Source: Davidsoniella eucalypti (taxonomy: Eukaryota; Ascomycota; Sordariomycetes; Microascales; Ceratocystidaceae). From it: DNA of 64,000 bases. Location of the stretch: assembly GCA_004009845.1 (NCBI GenBank), contig RMBW01000094.1, positions 1 to 64,000 on the forward strand, in the 5' to 3' direction. The notes under the pieces are model-generated. The model was not told where the DNA came from, searched no databases, and saw nothing but the letters and a program-made list of their open reading frames with translations. The position numbers were made by a program, and so were the translations under genes. This document shows positions 20,854 to 33,142 of the stretch, piece by piece (position 1 is the stretch's first letter; each line of letters starts with the position of its first letter).

Positions 20854-22232
20854 TCATGACTCATCCATAGCCTCGCCACTTACAGCAGACCGAGCCGAAC
20901 TATTCGCTTGTTGTGGCTGCTGATGCTGCCGATTCTGCGACTGGGCATGAGCATTACCATTAACACCATTGCCTAAATTGCCTCCCAGTAACGCAACGAC
21001 GCTTTCCAGTCCTTCCACCTCACTCATCCCGATTTTACGTCCAGAACCCTGCCATTCTCCATCACGAACTTCTCCTTGAGGACCTAGCTCCAGTCCACGC
21101 ACACGTTCGAGGTGTTTACGTGCTGCGCTTTCGATATATTCGACACGGCCCTTGCGCCAGGTACGTCTACCGGGCGTCGCACCAGAAGCGCCAGCAGTAT
21201 CGTTTGAATCTTGGGATAGTGGTTGTAGATCGAGTGATATGCTGCGTAGAGATGTGGAAAGGGCGCGCAAGGCAGGTAGTTGTGAGAGGGCAAAAGCCGT
21301 GGTTGTATGTAAAGGCGCCGTAGCATCTGCGGCGCCGAGACCCTCGGTATCACGTAGGAAAGCGAGGAGGGCGTTGGTTGTTGTAGGCTGTGTAGATTGC
21401 TGTGACTGAGAGGGAGTAGAAGAAGCGTCAGGGTCGGGTTTTATGGCGGGCCCATTGCGCACGACAAGACGACGTAGTGTTTTCAGTAGTTCGTCGTTCT
21501 GTGCTTTTTCGGCTTGGAGTGTGGCGCTGAGACGTTGGCTGGCAGCGAGTTTGCGGCGCAAGAGGGTAACTGAAGCTACAGTGGGCGCATCACTGTTATC
21601 TTGGGTATCCGAAGAGGCCGCATCCGCACCCGACAAAGTAGAAGATTGTATCGCAGAGAAATCCAGGCCATCGTAGTGCCGAAGTCTCATCCAAGCGCGG
21701 TCGTCGGGACGTAGCGATAAGATATTGCGCATAACATAGAGCTCGAAAATGTCGAAATTACGGTCGATTGATGAGCATAGTAGCGTCTCTAACTGGTGTG
21801 TACCGTTGTCGATTTCGAATTTGGCGGCGTCTTCGATGGACTGGGCTTGGGCGGCGTCGGTCTGGCTTTGGGTCTTGGTCTTCGATTTGGACTTGCGCGG
21901 TGGCCGGAATCCAAGAGCGGCGGGCGGAGATCGTAGAAGACCTTGTTCAATGGACATCAAGGCGCTCTCGGCGAGGATGTTGATCGCGTTGATGATGTCA
22001 TCGAGCAAACTCTATGGCGAGGTTAATGGCGGCAGGCATGGTTAGAACTTTGTGTTTGTATTTCCATCTTTATTCTAGTCCAAGTAGTAGTTACTTGAGA
22101 TCTGACCTGAGGAATCACCAGAGGAGTTGCATGCATAGAGAAACAAAAAAAATATATTAGGGGAGGACAAACCACGGGTGGGTAGCCGAAATGCTCTGTG
22201 AGAATCTCGATGTTGGCGGCGGCATCGGTCAT
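20854..22232 (-). CDS. MIS12: Kinetochore MIND/Mis12-complex subunit Mis12 (Mtw1)
   Basis: Core subunit of the Mis12/MIND complex that joins inner centromere proteins to Ndc80 and Spc105. Exon 1 22232-22173 (20 codons) ends at FGYPPV; exon 2 22011-20854 begins SLLDDIINAINILAE. The join gives ILTEHFGYPPVSLLDDIINAIN, the family's N-terminal signature, and confirms the intron. GTHQLETLLCSSIDRNFDIFELYVMRNIL is the second conserved block (about residues 86-115). A coiled-coil segment follows (LLRRKLAASQRLSATLQAEK). The C-terminal third is variable. Product 405 residues. Two ACGCGN elements lie about 175-200 bp upstream, hinting at cell-cycle control. Divergent from the proline-rich gene. Confidence 0.92.
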
Positions 22233-23004
22233 TTTGGGCAGCTCCCGATGTTTTCAAGAGTGAGAAACAATATCTAGAGGGGGTCAGAGTAGTCCGCGAA
22301 GCTAAATTCATGCAATTATCGGCGAAATATCAAGCAATTGAGCCCATCAAGCGAGAAAGAAGATAGATATTCAGATAGTTTCCTATCCAATATGAATGAA
22401 TTCCTGCGCGTCGTCTAGTCAAGTCGCGTAACACAAGGCGCATCGCAACTACGTAACCCTATCCACTTAACCCTCGAGATAGCCCTGTTTAAATAGCTCA
22501 CGTGCCTGGTGTCATTCCATGCTGTCAGGACAAAATGCACGTACCAGTGTTTCCTTCTTAGGCTGAGTTTGTTGCTAACACAACGTCACCCAGTAAATAA
22601 TACAAATTGAAGCTAAAAAAAGACCTAAAAATGCAACAGCCGAAAACGAACGGTGATGGCGAACGAGCTTTGCGAGCTTCACTTGCGATTTTCCTAAATT
22701 TGCCACGAGGCCCTTTTTTTAGCCTGTTTTTTTTCCCTCCTTTTCCTTTATTTTTTTTATGGCTGTTCAAGAACTTGACTAACCCTAAGTTTGTCTTTTT
22801 TTGTCAATACTCCTCAAGAGCTCAGATCAGCTTTTGGACCTCAGGGATCCATCGATCCGTGTCTTTTGTTTGCGTTATTCGTCTTCACCTCTAATCTTGC
22901 TTGCATTTGCTTCTTCTTCTACCACTTATAATCGATATCTAGATCGCGCTTCGCAAGCAAAAAAAAACCTTTATCCCGCTCACAACAACATCGGCGTCGA
23001 CGAT
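22233..23004. promoter_or_regulatory. Divergent promoter between MIS12 and the proline-rich gene
   Basis: About 770 bp shared by two outward-facing genes. Minus-strand ACGCGC (22406-22411) and ACGCGA (22424-22429) sit on the MIS12 side, followed by GTAACCCTA and TTAACCCTC near 22453-22476. TAACCCTAA at 22780-22788 lies 217 bp before the proline-rich gene. T-runs at 22716-22760 form a pyrimidine tract. Confidence 0.5.
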
Positions 23005-24399
23005 ATGGACAAGGCCAAGACCATCTTCAAAGAAGGTTGGCACCCGGAAAAGCCGGGCCAGACCTTCCGCCAGCAAGTGGTGAGCAGCACAAGACGTCGT
23101 CTCCGCCACCGCCAACCCTAATAACTGACTTGTCTCCCCTCCCCGTAGAGCGGCATTATGGGCCGCGATAAGAAAGATAACACAGACGCCGCAGACCGCC
23201 ATGCCACGCCCATCGGCCAGCTTCGTGATCCTGCCTCATTCGCGCCCCCGCCCAAGCGCTCCGAAGTTAGCATTCGCCCACCACCGCCGCCGCCTTCGGG
23301 TCCACGCCAGCCTATCAAGTTCGAAGTTGGAACCGACCTATACTCCCCTGAACGGAAGCTGGAGCACCAACAACAGCAGCGAGAACAGCAACAACAGGTG
23401 ATGATGATAGAGCCTCCATCCTACTCGGCTGCTCAGACTCCCCCGCCGTCTCTTCCGCCGAGACTTCCGCAGCGTAGAAATACAGCGTCTGCAGCTAGCT
23501 TTGATACGCCTCCACCTCCTCCCCCGCCTGTGCGCTCGGCAGTCGCTACAACTCCGGCACCGCCTGTCGGTGCCATGTCACGGCTTGCCTCAGCCGGCAT
23601 TTCTGTCCCTGCCTTTGGCATAGGAAACTCAACCAAGACCACTCCTTCTACCACTACCTCTCCTCCAGCCGCCCCCACCGCTTCCGGAAACACGATGGAC
23701 AAGCTTTCAGCGCGCTTCCAACGATTCTCACCCGCCAACTCAAGGGGAACATCGCCAGCTCCAGCATCTACGACCCCGCCGCCGGCCCAGGGCACCACGA
23801 TGGAACAAAAACAGGCAGCTCTACGAACGGCTAGTGCACTGCGCAGCGATCCGAGCAAGGTCTCGTTGTCAGACGCCCGTGCTGCAGCGTCGACGGCTGA
23901 TAACTTTCGACAGAGACACGGCGATCAGGTCGTATCTGGCGCGCAAAAGGCAAACGAGGCGAACAATAAATACCGCATCGGCGAGCGGGTTAGCAACATG
24001 AACCAAAAGTACGGACTCTCAGAAAAAGCATCTGGCTTAGCGGCACGGTTTGGTGGCGGAAGTACAACGCCTAAAAGCACAGAACCTGTAGCTGAAGCCG
24101 TAGCTCCGACCCCTGCCGCTTCTGCTGCTAGTATTCAGCCTCCTCCTCCTGTCCGATCCAATCGGATAGCACCTCCGCCAGTTGGGGCCCTCAATGCCGC
24201 ATCTCCTTCTCCACCGCCACCACCGCAGGTTATGGCATTGGCTCCGGCTTCTGGATCGCCGGGACTAGCAAAGAAAAAGCCACCGCCGCCGCCACCAAAG
24301 AAGAAGCCTGCTTTGGTTGCGCCGCAGATATCGTCTCCTGGCCAAGAAAGAGGTGATGCGCCGCCGCCGATTCCGGTGAGCACAAAGCCCACTTTCTAG
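23005..24399 (+). CDS. Proline-rich protein, probable SH3-domain ligand
   Basis: Exon 1 23005-23079 (MDKAKTIFKEGWHPEKPGQT...), intron 23080-23148 with branch-like AACTGAC, exon 2 23149-24399; 441 residues, phase 0. The N-terminal KEGWHPEKPG block and the middle block (about residues 225-315: SLSDARAAASTADNFRQRHG, NNKYRIGERVSNMNQKYGLS) are the ordered conserved parts. The rest is proline-rich, with PPPPPP runs at about residue 60, after residue 130, and near the C-terminus flanked by lysines (KKKPPPPPPKKKP). Such K-flanked polyproline is typical of SH3 or profilin ligands at actin patches (verprolin, Aim3/Bbc1-type proteins), but I cannot assign an orthologue. Predicted cytosolic, with no signal peptide or membrane segment. 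Confidence 0.75.
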
Positions 24400-25048
24400 A
24401 GGTGTTGGTCTCTGTTATTCACGTTGATTTACAAATTTCTGCTATTATTATATTGCATATCACTATAGACATATTATCTTTTCGTTATCAGTTCGATCAT
24501 TTCTAGCCATATTTCTAGTGTAAGAAGAAAAATACCATTATTTATATCTGTTAAAATTCATGCATTACGAGGTCAAAATTATATCATTGACTACTAATAT
24601 TACAAGCTTGACTTACACAAATTTACCGCCTGTAGTCGCTCTAATTGCAGATCCATTCCGCGTTTAGAATACACATGCGGTTTGACAAGCGTACTTTGGT
24701 TTTATACGTATAGATGTGCTCCGAATCTCACTGTTTTAATATACCAAAAGTACCGTGTTCTTTTGTCTCGGCCATAATACATATTTATGTACATATATTC
24801 CATTACAGTACTTTGCCAATAGAGACTTCAGTTATTAGAAGATATCCAGCAAGATAACAAGGAATGGTCAAAGAGAACAGAAGATGTGTGTGAAAACAAA
24901 TAGGTAATTTTTCTGCCTTTTTTTGATATGTGAGAAGTACAAAGTCATGACTATTCAATAAAACTGAGAGTCGGTTCCTTATTTTCCATTCACTTTTTTT
25001 GATATATTGATGTCAAGGGGACAGTGATTTCTTTTGTATTGAATGTTT
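24400..25048. other. Convergent intergenic between proline-rich gene and TCTP
   Basis: About 650 bp, AT-rich, between two stop codons; 3' UTRs expected. No coding or repeat signal stands out. Confidence 0.55.
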
Positions 25049-26023
25049 TTACACCTTGGTGCCCTTAAGACCGTGCTTCCAGAAGGTGAAGTAAGGAGTC
25101 ATGCCATCCTCACGGTAGTTCAGCAGAGCAATCATGCCATCGGGGTCCATCGACTCGCCAGTGTAGAACTCGAACTTGTCAAAGTTGGGCAGGAGTGACT
25201 CCTTGACGAACTTGGAGGCACCGGTCTCGAAAGCCTTCTTCTCCTCATCGGAGGCGCCGCTGTCAGCGAGCTTGGCCTTGACAGCCTTCATGTAACCTAT
25301 CGGAAAGTTAAACAAGAAAGAGTTAGTATGATGATTCTTCTCGGGGGAGAGACTGAAGGTCGTGTGAAGATCTTGGGTGTGTTTTTGTGTAGATTGAAAT
25401 ATGAGGAGGATACATACCCTTCAGGTAAGCAAGGAAGGACTTCTTGTCGAAGGAGGTAGACTCTAGACGGAAAGCACGGATGATGTTGTTGAACTTCTCC
25501 TCACCACTGTCTTCCAGCTCCTCATCACCACCCTCGGCAGAGGCGTTGGCACCGGTGTCTACGGCCTGGTTAGTAGATAGTTCCTAGTTGGAGGTTGATG
25601 AAGGACTTACTGTAGTTCTGCTTGCCCTCGGTGATGAAGGCACAGTTAGCCTCGTAGGCGACACCGTAGACCTCCTTGAGTTCGTACGAGTCCGAGATCA
25701 TCTCGTCACCGGTCAGGACGTCCTACAAGAAATGAAGGATTAGCTTCTGTTGAAATTGCTGTAAAACCTCGGTGGAGTATTGTCATTCGATCTTTTGATG
25801 TATCGGTGTGCCATAGTTTCTGGCATCCAGCACTACTAGCTTTCTGATATGATAACAGCTATCATAGGTCAAGAGAATGCAAGCAGTCAAAAGATATAGT
25901 AGTCGTGATACTTTGATTCGAAATGGGTGAAGGTTCCATTATCGAGTATGGATGCTATATAGACGGTGCGAGACAATCGAGGGCCTGGTGAAGCGGGGTG
26001 AAGCTTACAGTGTAGATAATCAT
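25049..26023 (-). CDS. Translationally controlled tumour protein homologue (TCTP/Tma19)
   Basis: Small abundant Ca-binding, ribosome- and microtubule-associated protein (yeast Tma19). Four exons: 26023-26009 (MIIYT), 25722-25611, 25558-25418, 25296-25049; phases match and the product is 171 residues, the normal size. The two TCTP signature regions are visible: MIIYTDVLTGDEMISDSYELKEVYGV, then NTGANASAEGG before the flexible-loop acidic run (DEELEDSGEEKFNNIIRAFR), and the end FYTGESMDPDGMIALLNYREDGMTPYFTFWKHGLKGTKV. The very short first exon is a common TCTP arrangement. Upstream on the coding strand is a strong pyrimidine tract, interesting because animal TCTP mRNAs are 5'TOP messages. Confidence 0.95.
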
Positions 26024-26150
26024 TTTGGCGGTTGTGTGAATGGAACTTGGAAGGTGAAGAACAATTGTTAGTGGAAGAATTCGAAATATCGAAATATAAA
26101 GCAATAGCACAGAAAGACTCACTAAGTTTGGTTATTGAACAAGAAGTTGG

Positions 26151-26280
26151 GAGGAAAGGAAAAAAAAAAAGAAAACAAAAAGAAGAAAAAGAAAAAGAAA
26201 AAAAATCCTTTCCGCTCGAAAAAAAGGTTTTGATTTTTGACGGCGGGGAAAAAGTAATCAAAAAGATTAAAAAAAAGGGC
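26151..26280 (-). promoter_or_regulatory. Long pyrimidine tract upstream of TCTP
   Basis: On the TCTP coding strand this is almost pure C/T with long T runs, interrupted near 26220-26250, and lies 128-257 bp before the start codon. Pyrimidine tracts just upstream of transcription starts are common in strongly expressed fungal genes. Confidence 0.5.
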
Positions 26281-29200
26281 TAACAAAGTCGAGAACAAAA
26301 GCGGCAATTGCCTGGGCCTTTTCCTTCGATTTCACTGGCTAATTTTCCGTTTCCAAGTAATTTAAGAAGGAGCGGGATAAGTATTGATTTGCTTGGGAAT
26401 TAGAGGTAAGCTGTTTTCTTTTCTAATCTATCGTGCATACTATATCTAGCCCAACCAGCGCTATTATCAGGGTTGCTTTATGAATTATTGTTCTCATTTT
26501 TGAATTACCCCTCCTTCAAGCGAGCCACAACTTGCGAGACGACACCAATGTAGAGAAATGGATGAACTATGTTTCCCGAAAGCATAAAGTTAGTAGATCA
26601 GAAATCACTACGCAATGCTATTAAACATGAACAATGGCCATGTAGTTTGCTATTACCATGACGATGATTCTGATCTTGATAGTCCGCATATTATAGCTGT
26701 AGTAAAACTACCATAAAAAGTTGTTGTTATTTGGTACCGCAAGTCAAAACATAGGTCATAGCATATAGGCGGGGTCGGCTTCTCGATGAAAAAATAACGG
26801 TGACGCTAAACTCTATATAGCTAAGCTCTAGATAAGATAAGGTCCAGCTGCTGCCGACTGTCTACCAGCTGAGAGGCTGAGTGGCAACGTAAATACGATT
26901 ACGGAGTATGTTATCCCGTGAATTAACCGAACTGACTCGATTTTGTGGAGAACACCTTGTCTGACATCTGATAAAGAAACTGGTACAGCTAATACATCAT
27001 ACTATTTCTATATCCTATGCGACTTGTTAAGATACACACTAGCAAAATCCTATCATTAACGAAAAGTGAGCACAGACTCAACAAACAAGCAGAGCAGATA
27101 AAATCAACATGAGTCGACCGACCCTTGAAAAGGCGGCTTACACGGACTAAGAGATAGCTGTGCACGGCTACGTTCTTCAATCGACGGCTAATTTATCCGT
27201 GTTTCTCCTCATTTTTGTCATCACTGGTAGTTTACTCATGAATCATGCTCTGTATCTTTGTTGCCCTGTGGTTGTTGTTAGCTGCTCTGTTTTGCCCTTG
27301 TTTCTCCATCCGCCGCCAAGCAGTGCCGAGCACGGCTTATTGTGTGTTCATGTTGGGGTAAGCAAAGACGAATTGCTTTATGGAAAAAGAAAAAGAAAAA
27401 GCCCCAAAAGGCCAAAGAGAAAGAAGGTGGTAGAATGTCAAAAAGGTTTATCATGGTAACGTTCAACGGAGAACTTGTGAATCCAAGCTTACAGCTGATA
27501 TTCCTTTACTTTTCTAATATCTCTTGGTGATTCAACATTGCTCATATATAATTATTCACCTTTTTTTTTTTTTAAGGAGGCTCGGCGGTGTTTTGACGGG
27601 CACCGGTTGAATTTCGCAAGTTTTCTACGGTACTTTTTTTTGTTTCATTGGTTGTTGGTGCTACATATTTAGAGATTCTACTTGATCTGTCGTTGTATGT
27701 ATGATGTACTTGTAGATCTTCATTATTTAGAGATCTTGAAATAGACAGCATCGGAAATGTCTACATTTCGTATACTAATGATCTGTGCTATAAAGTATAT
27801 GGTTAGTTGAGCACACAAGCGAAAAAAAGGAATAAAAGAAAGGCTTTGTCTGCTTTAGGCCGTGATTATTCCTCAAACATCGATAATGACTTGGCTTCGT
27901 TATGCCTCATCACCTTTTTTATTCTCTTGATTTCTTGGCTTTCTTTTTTTAATAACTTTTTTTTTGGTTTGCCTCACATGCTTTGTAAGCCAAGCGCTAG
28001 GGCCTTTACGAATATTTCCAGCCGCTCATCCGCCCATCCGCCTATCCGCCGCTTAGAATTTTATTCTTGCAGGCTAAAGTTTTTTGGGATTACTCCATTA
28101 TAAATGGAAGATCCTTACTAAAAGCGAGTCAAGTTCCAAGTCAGGTGTTAATTGTGGTTTTGTGCTTAATGACATGTTTTCTGAGCAAAGGAAATGCTAG
28201 AAAGGCCCAAAACGGATAATTCTGCTGTCAGACAAATAAATACATGTAGGTCTAGCTACACAAGGGAGTCGGCCAGTTATGAATAAAGTGACAGATAAGA
28301 TTCACCAACCGCAGTAAAAATCAGACGATGGCTTTCTTTGTCTCTTTTGTTTAGTGCAGTATCAGCAAAAAGTAAATTGCGACAGAAGCAAGACAAAAAG
28401 GGGAAAAGAAAGCACCCGATCATGATCAGATACGAGATGGTAAACGTAGTTCGTGATAGAAGATATACCTGAATATCAAGCGGCAGATACAGAGAGGTGG
28501 CTTAGTCTATGGTTCAAAGTAAGATCTTGTGGTCAGTAGATGTGGTTTTTTCTTCTTTCTTTTCTAACGACTTATTTATTGCAATAAAAGCTTCGGCTTT
28601 CTATGCGGCCAATGATTCGCTGAAACGTGAAGTGCTGACTCGAGTCAATGCTTTTAATTCTTCCTTTTTATTCCCCATCTCATTTTTGTCGAGAATCATT
28701 ATGTAGTTCTTCTTCCCCCTCTTCCCGGATGGCACGGCAAGATAAAAAATGAAAACAAAGATCTCCTTTTGGTATCTTGGCGGGGATAAACAACAGCACC
28801 TGAATTTATCGGATGTTTGTACGCCGTCTTGTTCTCGCTTTTGCGAAAGAAATGGTCTGGGCATCTTCGGCATGTTAGGTTGCTTCTATATGTAACTATG
28901 CTTGTACGTAAAAATCTGGTTTAGCTGCATGACGACAACGATGATGGGTTGTGATCATGATGGCGATATGACGAGAGGGCTTATTTCCTTGTTCTGTTGG
29001 ACATAAAGCCTTGTAGATGCCGATCAAGACGCGATACTAGTCCGTTTAGAGCTGTACTTTGTAAAGCTAAAGTCATACATGGTTGCACATCTTCTGTATT
29101 AGTACTTGTATATGTAGAAGGCCCAACTAAGGGTGCTTTCTGTCTGTACTTGGAGAGTCTAGTGCAGTCCAAAACACCAGCCTCCCCGGCGAACTCTGTG

Positions 29201-31960
29201 CTATTCTGATCTGTTCAGTAGGTGTTGGTGTTTGAGATATTTAAACGACCCAGCCTAGCTTGTCAAATCAAGCCTGTTTGTTTTGCGATATGCTGACTGT
29301 CCTTGTAGTGCGAAGTAAGTAGAAGTACAGCAAGTGGTAATGGCCTGAAAGGTTCTGCACGAGCTGTAACACGATGAAGTCATGTTCGATTATGCTGCAT
29401 ATATGTAGGTGGGCGGAAGTCAAGATCGGAAGTGAAGGCTTCAAAACGTCGACGGCAATCCGCGGATATTTTAAAGCGAACATAGAAAGACGCAAAAGCC
29501 GATGCCAACACAGGGGCTACCAGGAAACAAAAACTGGCACGAAGATAGCGAGCAAAGCAGGTATTAAAGTATACAACTATAAAGTTACTTGTATATGTAC
29601 ATACAACTAATCAAGCTTCAAAGTCCAAACAAGCGCTAAGCGGCGGATGCGGGCGGAAGACGGATGAGGCTCGAGCTGCTTTACAACTTTTTAGTAATAT
29701 AAAAATATTCGTCTTTTTTTAGTGTGTTAAAATTAGCAGGGCTTTGGAGGCCGAGCTTCGAACGGCTGACGGTCGCCTGTTTTCGGGGTTTGTGGCTCTT
29801 AGAAGCTGGCGATGTTCTCAAGGAACTGAAGGGGCCTTATAGCAGTTCCATCTATTGTTCGTGCCATGTCGGAGCCTAGTAAAAAGAAAAAAAGAAAAAA
29901 AAAGAAAAACCCGAGTCAGAAATTTCAACATGTCGTGAGAATTCTCGCTAATGGCCTTTTTCTTCTTTTTGGTGTCCGGTGACGTCGGGACTTTTAGGCC
30001 TAAAAGAAAAGAAAAACCTCACAAACACCCACTAAAGAGAAGCCCACTAGAGACGCCAGACACGCTAAAAAGCACCCGGAAAGGCCCACTCACGACCCCC
30101 CTAGTCGGCGTAATCTCAGCGCTGATGTGCACTGTAAAATAGCAGCGCGCCTATTTGCTTACAGCGCCCCCAAAACTACAGAGCCAGACATCGCGAACTC
30201 GGCAAGCTTTCTTTCCACGACTGATACGACTGGATATCACTAATGCCATAGTAGCACTGGGCATAAAAGACTTGTCAATCCTTCCAATGCTGCCAAGAGC
30301 AAGCGAGCAAACACACCACTTTCTACGCTGCTCCTCCCAGCTTCCTCCTCTTAGCGGTGCTACTCGATAAGTACAGCTACAGCTGGATATGTAATACTCA
30401 ACACCAAATGGATGGATTGAAGATTGTCTAGCTTGTTGCTGCGTTCGTTCGTTCGTTCCCTTGTCAAGTCAAGTCATGCTGTCCTTGTCTTTCCTGGCCC
30501 AGCCTAGCGACCTTGTTGTCGGAAGCAAAGAGCGTCACAGTAGAAGCGTCATAGTAACAGTAACAGCGATGCTACAACGCTGGCTGTATTGCTTTCTAAT
30601 ACTTTCTAATGCTTTCTTGCTTCTTTATCTGCGTTTTTCCGGGCGTCACTGCTGCTTCAACCCTGTTTACGTCGATGTCGTGGTGAATCCGGTCGTCTTA
30701 TTGCTTCTTGATCTGGTCCGAGCCTCCCGCGTGCCTTGTGGATTGATTGAAGCTAACGCTGCTAACTAATACATTGATATATATATTTTTTTTATTTTTT
30801 TAATTACCTGGGCAAAGTCTCATCTACCCCCCAGCTCAAACTAGGCCATCTTGCTAGCCCAGGCCGACTGGGATCGTAATAAAGAGAATCGACTGTCCCT
30901 CTTCTTGTTTCCCGGTCCTGGTGTTCTTTTTCTCGTTTACTCCTTCTCCATTGTCATCCTCATTCTATCTATCTAGCATCTAATCTTTGCTTTGACGGAA
31001 ACCATCGTCGTCATAATCACCACCATCACTCTCGGCACTTCAAACCTGTCTATTCAACGCCGTCTTTTTGCTTCGTGTGCTAGACGAGCTTACACAAACA
31101 AATACGCACATACGCTCCCAAAAAGAAAGAAAGAAAGAACGGGCATAAGAAAATAAAATTGTACCGTGACGTCGCTTAACCTACTTTTTGGTCTTTTTTT
31201 CCCACGACCTAAACAGAGCCTAAGAATGAAAGCAAGAAAGAGTCTCTGATCCTGACTCTCTTCGTTCCTCCCTGCAACTGCCTTTTTCGAATTCGTTCGC
31301 GCCTTCCCTCTGCGACTGCGCCAAACGCAACTTGCGACAAATACAATAACACAAAATATACAACGGCAACTACCCAGAGCACGATCAAAACAACACCGCT
31401 GTGCATTCTGCATCCCGCTTTTCTTTTTGTTTGATTTGACTCTCGATTTGGCTCTTTCCCTTGACGAGCTGCGACAAGCCAATCAGCTAGCCGGCCAACC
31501 CTCTTCTGCTAGTTTCGCTCCTACCTTTGGTTCTACAGCGAGCTAGCCAGCCCATCGACGATCATTTTCAATCTCTATTTTCTTCTTTTTCTCTCATCTT
31601 CTTTTGTTTTCAGTTTTGAACAGCGTTTTTTTATATTTCTGTCTTTACTACTTTTTCTTTTGTTCTCTAACTAATATTATCTATCATCCTGATTACTACC
31701 TAATTTGGGCCTTCGAAGCCCGCGATCATTGTCGACGATCAAGCAACTCTCTTTTTTTTCCTGTCAACGACAACAAAAACATTGCCGTCTACCTACAGCC
31801 AGTCTGACGGAGGCAAATCCAGCCATTCACATCTTTCCATCGGCCTTTGCTTTTCGGGCCCCCGTGCCGGCCATCTCGACTACTGAGTCTGTCTCCGTCG
31901 TTGACCAGCTCGAACTGGGCTTCTCTAACAAATAAACATCCTATTTTGCTCCCGTCCATC
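26281..31960. other. Gene-poor interval between TCTP and SUR2
   Basis: About 5.7 kb between two divergent genes without a supported coding region; the longest frames are about 100 to 130 codons and low complexity. Notable sequence: A/G-rich run at 29880-29910, a TTCG microsatellite at 30436-30452, T/A run at 30780-30805. From about 30890 to 31960 the plus strand is pyrimidine-rich with TTC/TCT runs, and I take it as the SUR2 promoter plus a long leader. Upstream ATGs occur there. No tRNA or transposase motif seen. Confidence 0.45.
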
Positions 31961-33142
31961 ATGGCCTCTTCAAACGCCACCATCTTCAGCGACCTGCCGT
32001 CGCTCCCCGCCTACGAGCTCAAGCCCCTACCGGACCTCTTCCCGGGCTTGATAACCGACCTGACCCTCATCACCATCCTGCCCGTCGTCGTATACTGGGT
32101 CGCCTCCATGTTCTTCCACTTCATCGACACTTACGATTTCTGGGCCCAGTATCGCATCCACACACCAGAGGAGATCACCTCTCGCAATAAAGTCTCGCGC
32201 TATGAGGTTGCCCGCGACACTATCTTCCAGCAGATCATCCAGATGGCTACCAGCCTGGCTCTGTCGTTTGCCGAAGACGCGCCAACCTACGGCCGTGAGG
32301 ACTACGATATAGCTGTCTGGGCCCAACGTCTGCGTCTGGCTCAGCGCGGGTTCCCTGTCGTGCTCGGCATGCTCGGCCTCAACGCTGCTGATATCTCTGC
32401 CAACATGTCCCAGTCACACCCGCTTCTGGCCGGTGTTTTAGCCGGCGGCTATTACCCTTTTCTTACTGTGGAGCGTGCTGACACTGGAAATCCTGTCCCG
32501 GCCTTTGCCACCTGGGAACTTGCCGTCGCCCGCCTCGTCTATCATGTGCTGGTTCCGACCCTACAATTCGTCATCGCTGTCACCTGGGTCGACACCTGGC
32601 AGTACTTCTTGCACCGTCTGATGCACACCAACAAGTGGATGTACACCACCTTCCACTCTCGCCACCACCGTCTCTATGTCCCCTACGCTTACGGCGCGCT
32701 TTACAACCACCCCGTCGAGGGCTTCCTGCTCGACACTCTTGGTGCCGGCATCGCCTATCTGATCTCTGGTATGTCCCAACGCCAGGGCATGGTATTTTTC
32801 GCCTTCTCGACCCTCAAGACCGTCGACGACCACTGTGGCTACCGCCTGCCCTGGGACCCGTTACAACATGTTTCCAGCAACAATGCCGAGTACCACGACA
32901 TCCACCACCAAAATTGGGGCATCAAGACCAACTTTTCCCAGCCCTTCTTCACCTTTTGGGACAAGCTTCTCGACACTCGTTACACCGGTACACGTCATTT
33001 AGAGCAGCGCGCTCTTACACTAGCGGCTTATGAAAGCAAGAAGCAAGATAATGTACAGCGGAAACACCAAGAAAAGATGGCTCATCACATGCATTCTCAA
33101 TCACCAGGAGTCATGGAGCCAACAGCAACAGCAGCGCAATAG
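31961..33142 (+). CDS. SUR2: Sphinganine C4-hydroxylase (Sur2/BasA family)
   Basis: ER diiron membrane enzyme of the fatty-acid-hydroxylase family that turns dihydrosphingosine into phytosphingosine. Single exon, 393 residues from ATG 31961; the frame is open upstream to 31847, but only non-ATG codons precede it. The three histidine motifs are intact: HRLMH (218-222), HSRHH (232-236) and HDIHH (312-316), with EYHDIHHQNWGIKTNFSQPF and FTFWDKLLDTR as expected. Hydrophobic segments at about 27-55, 130-165 and 190-215 fit a polytopic ER protein. Somewhat longer than yeast Sur2 (about 349), partly through a loop before residue 190 and a basic/His-rich C-terminal tail. Confidence 0.93.
   Translation: MASSNATIFSDLPSLPAYELKPLPDLFPGLITDLTLITILPVVVYWVASMFFHFIDTYDFWAQYRIHTPEEITSRNKVSRYEVARDTIFQQIIQMATSLALSFAEDAPTYGREDYDIAVWAQRLRLAQRGFPVVLGMLGLNAADISANMSQSHPLLAGVLAGGYYPFLTVERADTGNPVPAFATWELAVARLVYHVLVPTLQFVIAVTWVDTWQYFLHRLMHTNKWMYTTFHSRHHRLYVPYAYGALYNHPVEGFLLDTLGAGIAYLISGMSQRQGMVFFAFSTLKTVDDHCGYRLPWDPLQHVSSNNAEYHDIHHQNWGIKTNFSQPFFTFWDKLLDTRYTGTRHLEQRALTLAAYESKKQDNVQRKHQEKMAHHMHSQSPGVMEPTATAAQ

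Noticed and set aside
31847..31960. Upstream extension of the SUR2 frame
   Set aside because: Opens at a non-ATG codon; the ATG at 31961 gives the expected N-terminus.
26281..31960. Repeat-induced point mutation as the cause of the gene-free AT-rich intervals
   Set aside because: The DNA is AT-rich, but I see no decayed transposase or reverse transcriptase frames, nor a dominant TpA excess by eye; a dinucleotide count would decide.
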